64,000 nt of DNA from Methylophaga thalassica. Its GTDB lineage: Bacteria > Pseudomonadota > Gammaproteobacteria > Nitrosococcales > Methylophagaceae. Positions 1 through 7,342 of this stretch are shown one piece after another. Within the stretch, counting starts at the first letter, position 1. Every line of letters begins with the position of its first letter. The stretch spans positions 186,001-250,000 of the forward strand of contig NZ_BSND01000013.1 of NCBI RefSeq assembly GCF_030159795.1, given 5' to 3'. Made by a program: the position numbers and the translations under genes. The notes beneath the pieces are model-generated. The model was not told where the DNA came from and did not search any database. It worked only from the letters and a program-made list of their open reading frames with translations.

Positions 1-52
1 ATTAGCGGCTGAGATAGCGAAACAATTACCATCTGAAGATAAGCAGCAATAA
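1..52 (+). CDS. C-terminal tail of an upstream protein (partial)
   Basis: An open frame enters from the left edge (codons from base 2) and ends at TAA 50-52. It reads as a hydrophilic tail of 16 residues ending in KQQ. Too little is visible to identify the protein. It lies 63 bp upstream of the sensor kinase on the same strand, so it could belong to the same operon. Confidence 0.4.
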   Translation, partial: LAAEIAKQLPSEDKQQ

Positions 53-115
53 TTGATGTCGGTTATCAGGCTCTGACACCAAATTTCAATTTCTTAATGT
101 ATAGATAACGACGTT

Positions 116-1678
116 ATGTATAAAAAGAAAATTATTTTGTTTGCCGCATTTGCCTTTCTGATAGTGATTTTGGCTTTGTCACTCACCGTCTGGTCGACCA
201 AGTTCACAGCATCGAATATTGCACAAGTGAATATGGCCAACAGCTTACTCACCGAGCATTTAAAGCTGTCTGATCATAGCTATCGTTTATTCAAGCAAAT
301 CACTGATGAAATTCTGCTCGGTAAAAGTGCCAATCAGTCCATTGTCAGAAATAAACGGGCCATGATTACCGAGACGCTATCTCGTATCAGAGCATTAGAA
401 ATTGCTCAACGAGAAGCCCTGGGCCCGGAAAAAACCAAGGGTTCTGTCGAGGATACAGATAATCTGGAAATGGCCATAAATGGCATACTCAAGTCATTCG
501 CTGAAGTACTGGAAATGAGTGATGAACAATCACGCTCACAGAAAATTAAATTCCTGCTGGAAGAGCAAATTGATAATAATTTCCGTGATGCGATTAACCT
601 GGCCCTGCAGCGCCAGTCTGGATTGGTGGATGCGCTGAATGCCAATATTGAAAATCGACACGCCCTGATTTATTGGTCGGCATTGGTACTGTCATTATTA
701 GCCATTTTTCTGACGATACTGGGTAGTCTGGCATTAATTCGAAATATAACTGAACCCGTGGACCAATTAAAAAAAGGAGCGGAAGCGCTTTCAAAAGGTG
801 ATTTGCAATACCGTGTACCACTTGGCTTTGATGCTGAGTTTGATGCCATTGCTGAATCGTTTAATGGAATGGCACACAATCTGGCTGAACAAAAACAATT
901 ACGTGATACCCTCAATCAAAACCTTGAATATGAGGTGGCAAAACGTACAGAGGAGCTGGTTCAATTGAATCAGACCTTACAGCACAACGATGTGTCCAGA
1001 CGACACTTTCTCGCTGATATCAGCCATGAACTCAGAACACCGCTTACTATTATTCGCGGTGAAGCTCAGGTGGCATTGAGACAAAAAAAAGCTGAGGATT
1101 CTGACCCTGCTTTACGTGATGCATTAAGCCAGGTACTCGAGCAGGCTTTGTTTTTGAGTCGACTGGTGGATGACCTGCTATTTATTGCTCGAACCGATAC
1201 CAATAACCTGAGACTGGAATGTGCAAAAACCAATATCCATGATCTCATCACTGACTGTTGCCAAGATATGCGTCACCAGGCAAAAGCAAAGTCCATGGTC
1301 ATAAGTTTTCATCCTGTCGTAGAACCTGCCTATGCCATGGTGGATGCCGAACGAATAAGGCAACTGTTAATCATTGTGCTCGACAATGCGATCAAATACA
1401 GCCCTGCAGAGACACAAGTACAAATCAATACGTCGATTGATGAGCACAATATCCTGATTCATGTCGCGGACCAGGGGCATGGACTTGAGCAGTCCGAGCT
1501 CCCCTTTATTTTTGATCGTTTTTATCGCAGTCAAAAAGTACGGAGAGAATCCTTACCGGGAACAGGCTTGGGATTAGCTGTAGCCAAGGCAATAACCGAT
1601 GCGCATCAGGGAAAAATCTGGGCTCAAGTAGATGACACAGGTTTTCGTATTACTATCTCACTGCCTCGGGTGGTCTAA
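116..1678 (+). CDS. Membrane sensor histidine kinase (HAMP-HisKA-HATPase)
   Basis: Inner-membrane sensor kinase of 520 aa. A first membrane helix lies at about residues 5-26, followed by a periplasmic sensor segment of about 155 residues and a second helix at about 183-207. A HAMP domain and a short coiled coil follow. The HisKA H-box reads FLADISHELRTPL with phosphoacceptor His304. The HATPase domain has an N-box (LDNAIKYS), a DQGHGL segment and a GTGLGLAVAKAI G2 box. Its stop overlaps the ATG of the response regulator by one base (TAATG), so the pair is translationally coupled. The signal sensed is unknown. The adjacent ompW and SnoaL-like genes share a promoter block that may be the target of this system. 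Confidence 0.93.
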   Translation: MYKKKIILFAAFAFLIVILALSLTVWSTKFTASNIAQVNMANSLLTEHLKLSDHSYRLFKQITDEILLGKSANQSIVRNKRAMITETLSRIRALEIAQREALGPEKTKGSVEDTDNLEMAINGILKSFAEVLEMSDEQSRSQKIKFLLEEQIDNNFRDAINLALQRQSGLVDALNANIENRHALIYWSALVLSLLAIFLTILGSLALIRNITEPVDQLKKGAEALSKGDLQYRVPLGFDAEFDAIAESFNGMAHNLAEQKQLRDTLNQNLEYEVAKRTEELVQLNQTLQHNDVSRRHFLADISHELRTPLTIIRGEAQVALRQKKAEDSDPALRDALSQVLEQALFLSRLVDDLLFIARTDTNNLRLECAKTNIHDLITDCCQDMRHQAKAKSMVISFHPVVEPAYAMVDAERIRQLLIIVLDNAIKYSPAETQVQINTSIDEHNILIHVADQGHGLEQSELPFIFDRFYRSQKVRRESLPGTGLGLAVAKAITDAHQGKIWAQVDDTGFRITISLPRVV

Positions 1679-2355
1679 TGCAAATTCTGCTGATTGAAGA
1701 TGAAAAACGGGTGGCTGACTTTATCTGCCGTGGGCTGAAAGCGGAAGGCTTTTTTTGTGAGCAAGCGAATGATGGGGCAACAGGTCTCGCTTTTGTGAAA
1801 CAACACCAATACGACTTGCTGATTATTGATCGCATGCTGCCAGATATGGATGGTTTAACTATCTGCCAACGCGTCAGGAAGCAGAATGCAGACATTCCGA
1901 TACTTTTTTTAACCGCGGTGGATGACACACAGGAAAAAGTCGCCGGACTCAGGGCCGGCGCTGATGATTACCTGACTAAACCATTTGATTTTGAAGAGTT
2001 AATTGCAAGAATTGAAGCGCTGGGTCGAAGACGCTCAGCCCATCAACCTGAACAAGACAGCCTGCAAGTTGGACCGTTACAGATAAATGTCGGTGAGCGT
2101 AGTGTTTATGTGGCGGGACAAGCGGTCGATCTCACCTCATTGGAGTTTGATCTGTTGTTATATCTGGTGCAAACCGATGGCAAAGTCGTCTCGCGTGAAC
2201 GCATAATCAATGCTGTGTGGGGAGTGAATACTGATCCGTTGACGAATATTGTTGATGTTTACATCCGCCGTTTGCGGAAGAAAATTGATAACGAGCCTGC
2301 ACGTTCATTCATTGAAACCAAACGTGGTGTTGGTTACCGTTTTTCAGCAAAATAA
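1678..2355 (+). CDS. OmpR/PhoB-family response regulator
   Basis: DNA-binding response regulator of 225 aa, partner of the kinase just upstream. The receiver domain (about 1-115) has the acidic pair E7/D8, phosphoacceptor Asp51 in LLIIDRMLPD, Thr in FLTAVDD and Lys in YLTKPF. The C-terminal winged helix (about 128-223) shows the LTSLEFDLLLYLV and RGVGYRF signatures of the OmpR/PhoB class. Regulators of this class bind head-to-tail repeats spaced 10-11 bp. Exactly such repeats lie 3 bp beyond its stop codon in front of ompW and again in front of the gene at 3284, so these are its likely targets (inference). Confidence 0.93.
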   Translation: MQILLIEDEKRVADFICRGLKAEGFFCEQANDGATGLAFVKQHQYDLLIIDRMLPDMDGLTICQRVRKQNADIPILFLTAVDDTQEKVAGLRAGADDYLTKPFDFEELIARIEALGRRRSAHQPEQDSLQVGPLQINVGERSVYVAGQAVDLTSLEFDLLLYLVQTDGKVVSRERIINAVWGVNTDPLTNIVDVYIRRLRKKIDNEPARSFIETKRGVGYRFSAK

Positions 2356-2357
2356 TA

Positions 2358-2414
2358 TTCATTTACTGTTCATTTTAAACTCAGAATAAATTCAGTATCG
2401 CCTGCCTAAACTGA
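2358..2414 (+). promoter_or_regulatory. Candidate response-regulator operator/promoter of ompW (11-bp phased TCA boxes)
   Basis: Four boxes start at 2358 (TTCAT), 2369 (TTCAT), 2380 (CTCAG) and 2391 (TTCAG), exactly 11 bp apart, followed by a possible -10 element TAAACT at 2407-2412. The same arrangement with identical spacing occurs at 3197-3253, with 40 of 57 positions identical and no gap. Spacing of one helical turn is typical of PhoB/OmpR-class sites that replace the -35 element. Confidence 0.6.
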
Positions 2415-2443
2415 CCTTAGTTTTCACACTAAGGTTAATGATC

Positions 2444-3121
2444 ATGAGAAAGTCTTTATTCGCTCTGGCTGGTTTATCAGTGTTAAGCCTGTCCACCATT
2501 TCTTTACCTGTTTACGCCTATGAGGCTGGTGACTGGCTAGTTCGCGGTCGAATTATTAATGTTAATCCCAATGATGATAGTGGTCAGTTATATATCAACG
2601 GGGCTGCCTCGGGCGAAGGGGTCAGTGTCAATGATGATACGGTGCCAGAACTCGACATCACTTATATGATTACCAGACACTGGGGGTTGGAGCTGATTCT
2701 GGGGTATTCCGAGCACACCGTTAAAGGGGTTAAAAACTGGAGTAATCTCGGTGATGTGGCGGACACAAAGGTCTTACCACCGACATTACTTCTGCAATAT
2801 CACTTTTTACCGGACTCCTCGATTAGACCCTATATCGGTGCCGGGATTAACTACACCTACTTTTTTGATGAGGAAGTGCCAGGAATCCTCGGCACACCGG
2901 GCTCTAAGGTGAAGCTTGATAGCTCTTGGGGACTGGCCGCTCAGGTCGGTGTTGATGTGGCCATTAATCAGGACTGGTTTATAAATGTCGATATGAAATA
3001 TATCGATATTGATACCCAAGCGCACTACAGCAATATATTAGGTGGCACAATCGACAAAGCTACGATTAACGCCGATATCGATCCCTTTGTGTTTGGTATT
3101 GGTATTGGCCGACGTTTTTAA
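2444..3121 (+). CDS. ompW: OmpW-family outer membrane protein
   Basis: Small eight-stranded beta-barrel protein of the outer membrane. It starts with a signal peptide (MRKSLFALAG... cleaved after VYA). The mature part has OmpW hallmarks: GDWLVRGRIINVNP near the N-terminus, an ITRHWGLELILG strand, LPPTLLLQYHF, RPYIGAGINYTYFF and a terminal aromatic (GIGRRF) for BAM recognition. OmpW proteins form narrow hydrophobic channels and often respond to envelope or oxidative stress. ATG 2444 is preferred to 2438 because AAGG at 2431-2434 is then 9 bp away and the signal peptide starts cleanly. It follows the two-component pair and is probably controlled by it through the phased boxes upstream. Confidence 0.88.
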   Translation: MRKSLFALAGLSVLSLSTISLPVYAYEAGDWLVRGRIINVNPNDDSGQLYINGAASGEGVSVNDDTVPELDITYMITRHWGLELILGYSEHTVKGVKNWSNLGDVADTKVLPPTLLLQYHFLPDSSIRPYIGAGINYTYFFDEEVPGILGTPGSKVKLDSSWGLAAQVGVDVAINQDWFINVDMKYIDIDTQAHYSNILGGTIDKATINADIDPFVFGIGIGRRF

Positions 3122-3149
3122 TCTCGAACTCTTTTGACCTCCCCATTAG

Positions 3150-3173
3150 CCCGCATTTATGCGGGTTTTTTTT
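3150..3173 (+). terminator. Rho-independent terminator after ompW
   Basis: Stem CCCGCA / TGCGGG with a TTTA loop, followed by eight T residues, 28 bp after the ompW stop. Confidence 0.85.
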
Positions 3174-3196
3174 GTGCTTTTTTCAGTGTTGAAAAA

Positions 3197-3253
3197 TTCA
3201 TTTTCTGTTCATCTAATAATCAGATCGTATTCAGCCATCCCGCCATAAACTGA
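3197..3253 (+). promoter_or_regulatory. Second copy of the phased-box promoter (upstream of the SnoaL-like gene)
   Basis: Boxes start at 3197 (TTCAT), 3208 (TTCAT), 3219 (ATCAG) and 3230 (TTCAG), again 11 bp apart, with TAAACT at 3246-3251 placed 49 bp after the first box, as in the ompW copy. Two independent genes next to an OmpR-class regulator sharing this block supports a common regulator. Confidence 0.6.
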
Positions 3254-3283
3254 GCCTACACAATTCGTGAAGAGGAAGAAAAA

Positions 3284-3808
3284 ATGAAAAAATTATCATT
3301 AATGACATTGATTTTAAGCAGTTCGATTGCCGGTTCAGCGCTGGCCAGCGAGTCACTGAGTAAAGAGGTGATTCAAAAAGCGCAGGAAAACTGGGCAGAG
3401 GCGATTGTTGAAATTGGTCAGGCAAAACTGGATGGAAAAGACTATGAATCCGTCGCGAAAATGAAAGTCAGTGAGCTGTATGATTTTGAAGATGGCACGG
3501 TGTTATTTAAACCGACCAAGGCCGCGCAAGATCAATTCAGAAACAGCTACGATGAGGCTATTTCCTACTTTGTAGGTGGTAGCGTCTCAGAAGATAAAGG
3601 CTTTGCCCTGCAACCATGGACAAATGTTCGATTTGAAAATGAAGATATTGCCATCAAAGACGATTATGCCGTTGCGATGGGGAATTACTATTTCACTGAT
3701 ACCTCAGGTAAGGAAGTGAAAGTGGAATACACCTTTGGATATACACTTGAGGACGACGGCAGCGTCAAAATCGATTTGCATCATTCCTCTTTACCTTATC
3801 AACCATAA
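3284..3808 (+). CDS. Exported SnoaL/DUF4440-like small protein
   Basis: A 174-aa protein with a clear signal peptide (MKKLSLMTLILSSS..., cleavage after ALA at about residue 21). The mature part begins with helices (VIQKAQENWAEAIVEIGQAK) and continues into alternating strands (YAVAMGNYYFTDTSG, VKVEYTFGYTL). This is the cone-shaped alpha+beta layout of SnoaL/calmodulin-kinase association-type folds. No catalytic residues are evident, so the function is unknown. The SD (GAGGAAG, about 3271-3277) is strong. The promoter block matches that of ompW, so the two are probably co-regulated by the upstream two-component system, perhaps in an envelope response. Confidence 0.72.
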   Translation: MKKLSLMTLILSSSIAGSALASESLSKEVIQKAQENWAEAIVEIGQAKLDGKDYESVAKMKVSELYDFEDGTVLFKPTKAAQDQFRNSYDEAISYFVGGSVSEDKGFALQPWTNVRFENEDIAIKDDYAVAMGNYYFTDTSGKEVKVEYTFGYTLEDDGSVKIDLHHSSLPYQP

Positions 3809-3836
3809 GGTAAGAACTACTGCGGGAGTAGTTCGG

Positions 3837-3867
3837 AAGCTCTGGCCTTTGGGCCAGAGCTTTTTTT
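3837..3867 (+). terminator. Rho-independent terminator between convergent genes
   Basis: GCTCTGGCC / GGCCAGAGC stem with a TTTG loop followed by seven T residues. It ends the SnoaL-like transcript, and the minus-strand gene ends 6 bp further on. Confidence 0.85.
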
Positions 3868-3872
3868 ATGCC

Positions 3873-4220
3873 TTAGTCTTTATTCACTTCGCGTTTATCA
3901 ATAAACATCAAAATGATTTGCCGATCGGTATAGATATCGTTTGAACTATGCTGACGAATACCGTCGTAAAAGGCTTTGAATTTTGGATCACGTTGTTTAA
4001 ATCCTTCGATATCCTGGTTTAATACTTGTGCCTGAAATGCTGTTGGTGCGGTATCAAAATGACGTGATGCACAAAATACCGCTGTTGATTGCCCTGCCTG
4101 TTCCGCCGCCGTTTCATTGGCTGGGTTGAATAGACACTGTTGATAGTTCTGTTCTTCGGCATTTACAAGTTTTGTAAAGAAAAGGGTAACAACCGTAAGA
4201 AAAAGCATATGCACTTTCAT
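3873..4220 (-). CDS. Exported protein of unknown function
   Basis: A 115-aa protein with a signal peptide (MKVHMLFLTVVTLFFTKLVNAEE, cleavage after VNA). The mature part is short and hydrophilic with two cysteines (QQCLFNP and VFCASRHFD), compatible with one periplasmic disulfide. I recognise no family. The second of two adjacent ATGs (4220) is chosen because GAGGT lies about 4 bp upstream of it. It converges on the SnoaL-like gene and shares the terminator region. Confidence 0.6.
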   Translation of the reverse strand: MKVHMLFLTVVTLFFTKLVNAEEQNYQQCLFNPANETAAEQAGQSTAVFCASRHFDTAPTAFQAQVLNQDIEGFKQRDPKFKAFYDGIRQHSSNDIYTDRQIILMFIDKREVNKD

Positions 4221-4288
4221 CATGACCTCATCGAGTTAGATTCATTAAAGATAATGACTTGCGCGCAATCTAAATTGTTCCAGTCTGA

Positions 4289-4388
4289 TGTTGGGTTTCA
4301 TGCTTCAACCCAAGCTAGGGATGATTATCTTGCCTCATGCTTGAGTATGACTCGTAGGTTGGGTAGAGCTTAGGCGAAACCTAACGGT
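4289..4388. repeat. Dispersed GTTGGG/CCCAAC palindromic repeats (two units)
   Basis: Unit 1 at 4289-4318 (GTTGGGTTTCA ... CAACCCAAGCTAG) and unit 2 at 4353-4388 (GTAGGTTGGGTAGAG ... GCGAAACCTAAC) are degenerate members of the family found at 5834, 6361, 6409, 6504 and 7226. They occupy the 373-bp gap 4221-4593. The rest of that gap is AT-rich and shows no gene or clear promoter. Confidence 0.65.
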
Positions 4389-4593
4389 GTTTTGGATTTT
4401 ATAGAGAGCCATTATCAAGGCCTTACCAAGCTATGAACTGTTCTGATGAATGAGATTAATCATCACCATAGAAATACATAGAGGTACTGTCAGAGATGAT
4501 GATATTAGCCGTGTTTGCTGCTTTTTAAAGTTTTATATTTTTAGATGAATCTGTACAGTACAGATTAATAGGTTTTATTTTAGAGGCTACCTT

Positions 4594-5814
4594 ATGAAGG
4601 TTTTGGACTACTACGATAAGTTCGAATGCATTGGTTCTGATTGTGAGGATACCTGTTGTAGTGGCTGGCAAGTCAGTATCGATAAAAAAACATATCGAAA
4701 ATATAAAACTATTTCCGATCAAAAATTCCGGAAAGAAGTGCTTAATAATATCGGCCCTGACAGACAAAAGGTCACCGGCGCAGAATATAAGATCAAGCTA
4801 CATGACGATGGCTCGTGTCCTTTTTTGAATGAAGACAAGTTATGTAATATTTATAAAAAATGTGGTGAAACTTACTTGTCCGATACGTGCACAGTCTTTC
4901 CCCGCAGACCAACCAAAGTTTTTAATCAGTCACACTCCGCTCTGAGCTTAGCTTGCCCTGAAGTCACACGCCTAGCTATTTTACCTGAAGCTCCTGTACA
5001 ACTAATTGATATTGATATGGCCAGTGTTCACAGCCAAAGACTACAATCAATTGAGTTAAAAATAGGCGCACATCTACCAGCTAATGCTGAGGAAACCTAT
5101 GAAGCGATAAGAACCGTCTCATTCCACATCATACAAATGCGACAAATCACCCTGGACGAACGCTTATTTCTCTTGGGCTTCTTCTTAGATAAGCTTGATG
5201 CGGGTTCAAAAACAAACAGTTATATTTTGATGAATCAGACTATCGTTGAATTCATCGAGGCGCTTGACTACCCAGACGAACTATTAAAACCATATCGACA
5301 ATTCAACTCAAATCCACGCCTGAAGCTTGAGTACTCTCTTACAATGTTGCTTACTGATTATCCAAGAGCGGCTAATCCTCGTTTGGCAGAGTGCCTGGAC
5401 TGGTTAAATAAGGGCTTGGATATTAACTACGATGAGTTTGAGATAGATAAGATACTTGAGAAGTATCAAGGTGCTGACCAGAAATATTATCAGCAGTTTT
5501 TACAAGAACGCGGCTATTTTCTGGAAAATTATTTAATCTCCCACTTGTTCCATTCTGACTTCCCTGTATCAAGCCAACATGGTTTATTTGATAGTTACCT
5601 TAGATTGATTACCTGCTTTACCAATATTCAAACCACGTTGATAGGAATAGCCAGTTATCATCAGAATATTGATACAGCTCATGTTCTACAATTAATACAA
5701 AGCTACGAACGGTTTATCTCGCATAACACTAAATACCTACCATCATTGTTGAAAAAACTAGAAGAATTGAGGTTTAATTCTTTGGGCGCAATGATGCTGC
5801 TGCTTAAACCATGA
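4594..5814 (+). CDS. fliB: FliB-family lysine N-methylase
   Basis: A 406-aa protein of the FliB family, whose founding member methylates lysines on flagellin. The N-terminus carries the family cysteine signature C12, C17, C21, C22 (ECIGSDCEDTCCSGW) and a second cluster (GSCPF...KLCNIYKKCGE...SDTC), both conserved and likely to bind a metal or Fe-S centre. The rest is helical and less conserved. GAGG at about 4582-4585 is the SD. No flagellar gene is visible in the window, so the substrate is unknown; a flagellin encoded elsewhere remains possible. The gene is more AT-rich than its neighbours and lies between copies of a dispersed repeat, consistent with acquisition. Confidence 0.78.
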   Translation: MKVLDYYDKFECIGSDCEDTCCSGWQVSIDKKTYRKYKTISDQKFRKEVLNNIGPDRQKVTGAEYKIKLHDDGSCPFLNEDKLCNIYKKCGETYLSDTCTVFPRRPTKVFNQSHSALSLACPEVTRLAILPEAPVQLIDIDMASVHSQRLQSIELKIGAHLPANAEETYEAIRTVSFHIIQMRQITLDERLFLLGFFLDKLDAGSKTNSYILMNQTIVEFIEALDYPDELLKPYRQFNSNPRLKLEYSLTMLLTDYPRAANPRLAECLDWLNKGLDINYDEFEIDKILEKYQGADQKYYQQFLQERGYFLENYLISHLFHSDFPVSSQHGLFDSYLRLITCFTNIQTTLIGIASYHQNIDTAHVLQLIQSYERFISHNTKYLPSLLKKLEELRFNSLGAMMLLLKP

Positions 5815-5833
5815 TCTAATTGTTAGTCTGTTT

Positions 5834-5862
5834 GTTGGGTTTCATGTTTCAACTCAACCTAG
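5834..5862. repeat. Dispersed GTTGGG palindromic repeat
   Basis: GTTGGGTTTCATG ... CAACTCAACCTAGG, followed by GATGTTATCTT as in the 4289 copy. It lies directly between fliB and the GFA gene. Confidence 0.6.
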
Positions 5863-5867
5863 GGATG

Positions 5868-6272
5868 TTATCTTGGGCCCTGCTCAAATTGAGGGAGTTG
5901 ATCTGACGTGTTGTCCCATTCAGCTTTGCTGGCCATAAAAATATGAGCGTCGGGTTGAATAGCTAAGCTGCCGTCTAAACAACCGGCGGGCACCACTAAT
6001 AAATGACCATTCATTTGTATCTGCGGTAAGGCAGAACCACAGTTTATGCAAAAGCTTTTTGTATGACGGGTGCCTGGTAAGGTGTAAGTACGGATGTTTT
6101 CTTCCCCCGACAGCCAGATTAGTTTGGCGGATTGAGAGAACAGATTGGAAGCATGTGCTGATCCCGTATCTTTTCGACAATGACTGCAATGGCAGAGATA
6201 AAAATGTTCAAAGTCGCCTTTGATTTCAAAGGTCACTTTGCCACATAAACATGTGCCGTGATGTTCCATCAT
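5868..6272 (-). CDS. GFA-family (glutathione-dependent formaldehyde-activating-like) zinc protein
   Basis: A 134-aa protein of the GFA/Mss4-like fold. The zinc ligand pattern is visible: CLCGKV near the N-terminus, CHCSHCRKDTGSAHASN in the middle and CINCGSALP later. The family was named after a proposed role in condensing formaldehyde with glutathione; most members have no proven activity. In a methylotroph, formaldehyde handling is plausible but unproven. The start at 6272 is chosen because GAAGGA lies about 6 bp upstream; the frame remains open to 6314, but that adds a non-conserved extension. Confidence 0.82.
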   Translation of the reverse strand: MMEHHGTCLCGKVTFEIKGDFEHFYLCHCSHCRKDTGSAHASNLFSQSAKLIWLSGEENIRTYTLPGTRHTKSFCINCGSALPQIQMNGHLLVVPAGCLDGSLAIQPDAHIFMASKAEWDNTSDQLPQFEQGPR

Positions 6273-6360
6273 AGCTTTTCCTTCGTTTTTTCTGACACGT
6301 TTTGTTTCAACCACATGCTGATATTTCTCACTCTACCATTAGGGAGAGTGAAGTAGTGAA

Positions 6361-6390
6361 GTAGGTTGGGTAGAGGAACGAAACCCAACA
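6361..6390. repeat. Dispersed GTAGGTTGGG...CCCAAC palindromic repeat
   Basis: GTAGGTTGGG TAGAGGAACG AAACCCAAC: a short imperfect palindrome with GTTGGG/CCCAAC arms. A sister unit lies at 6504-6535. Confidence 0.65.
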
Positions 6391-6408
6391 TTCAAGATTG
6401 AAGCTATG

Positions 6409-6450
6409 TTTGTTGGGTTTCACAGGTTCAACCCAACCTACATTTAAAAT
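6409..6450. repeat. Left 42-bp direct repeat flanking the 555-bp element
   Basis: Identical over 42 bp to 7226-7267, in the same orientation. It contains the palindrome GTTGGGTTTCAC...CAACCCAACCTAC. The sequence after it (AAGGCGAAACT-GGCGCT) is also similar to that after the right copy. Confidence 0.9.
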
Positions 6451-6503
6451 GAGCAAGTATCTCCTAAGGCGAAACTGGCGCTTTGCCCAAGCTACAAAGT
6501 TAA

Positions 6504-6535
6504 GTAGGTTGGGTAGAGCCCCAGCGAAACCCAAC
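6504..6535. repeat. Dispersed GTAGGTTGGG...CCCAAC palindromic repeat
   Basis: GTAGGTTGGGTAGAGC followed by CCAGCGAAACCCAAC. A further degenerate unit (GAGTCATG...GATGATTATCT) lies at about 6585-6620. Confidence 0.65.
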
Positions 6536-6620
6536 AATCGGATAGACTTTAAGGGATAAGCTTGTTCGAGCTACACTTGTCTGGAGTCATGTTTAAATTC
6601 AATCTACAGGATGATTATCT

Positions 6621-7175
6621 ACTTCACACGCTGCCGCTGGGGCGTTCATTTATTTTGCTTGCCCAAAATAAACGAACCAAACAAAAGGGCACCCGATATT
6701 GCCTTTGATCCAAAAATTAGGGTTGGCTGATGGCGTGGTCGAAAACTCGCTACGCTCAAACACTCGACCACTTTTTTCCATCAACCAACCCTAATTTTTG
6801 GCGGCAATCGACGGGACAATGAGGGGCTTTTTTTATCCCCGTTTGTGCTGACGAGGAGTGACATTTATTCAGGTCAGAGGGAGGCTAGTGTTTGATTCGT
6901 GGCATCCATGCCACTCCCCCTTCGGGCGCCTCCGGCGTCCAAATTTGTTCCAGACAAATTTGTGAGCGGAGCGAGTTTTAGCCGACCGCCTGAATCAATG
7001 TTATGACGAGTGACGCCGCAGGCCAGCACTGTGGGGTGTCCTAGGGTTGTTAGGGAAATGGGCAAGCATTTCCCTGACTCGCTATTGAGGCGAAACTAGA
7101 TTTTAAAAAAGCTAGCAGCTTAAGATGAAGAACGAAATCCAATTAAATGAACGCCCCAGCGGCAGCGTGTGAAGT
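6621..7175. mobile_element. Non-coding 555-bp element with perfect 32-bp terminal inverted repeats
   Basis: Bases 6621-6652 (ACTTCACACGCTGCCG...) are the exact reverse complement of 7144-7175. No credible gene lies inside. The interior is rich in secondary structure: a long hairpin at 6710-6801, UUCG-type GC stems at about 6916-6940, a CAAATTTG repeat pair at about 6941-6963 and a GGGAAATG/CATTTCCC stem at 7053-7074. Identical 42-bp direct repeats lie outside it at 6409 and 7226. The 6273-7342 interval holds only this element and the GTTGGG repeats. It could be a non-autonomous mobile element or an amplified structured repeat; no transposase is present. Confidence 0.6.
6710..6801. repeat. Long imperfect hairpin inside the 555-bp element
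   Basis: A 17-bp perfect outer arm (6710-6726 with 6785-6801, CCAAAAATTAGGGTTGG) continues inward through TGATGG/CCATCA (6728-6733 with 6778-6783) and GTGGTCGA/TCGACCAC (6735-6742 with 6764-6771). A T-rich run follows at 6828-6834. Confidence 0.8.
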
Positions 7176-7225
7176 GAAAAATAGAATAGTGTTTGAGGCA
7201 ATGCTCTAACTTGAGCTAGAAAACA

Positions 7226-7267
7226 TTTGTTGGGTTTCACAGGTTCAACCCAACCTACATTTAAAAT
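7226..7267. repeat. Right 42-bp direct repeat flanking the 555-bp element
   Basis: An exact copy of 6409-6450. It ends 75 bp before the last gene of the minus-strand envelope operon. Confidence 0.9.
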
Positions 7268-7342
7268 AAACAAGCATCTCCCTGACTCGCCATTAAGGCG
7301 AAACTAGCGCTCTACAAAGCGTTGATTGCTTTGACTCAATCA

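Noticed and set aside
3284-3808. Assignment as phosphoribosyl-AMP cyclohydrolase
   Set aside because: The protein has a signal peptide and lacks the metal-binding cysteines of HisI; the fold looks SnoaL-like.
6874-7065. A 63-codon minus-strand frame inside the 555-bp element
   Set aside because: It lies within dense secondary structure, has no SD and resembles translated repeat DNA and not a protein; treated as part of the non-coding element.
4274-7267. CRISPR array made of the GTTGGG repeats
   Set aside because: Spacing is irregular, units vary in orientation and length, spacers are not uniform, and no cas gene is present.
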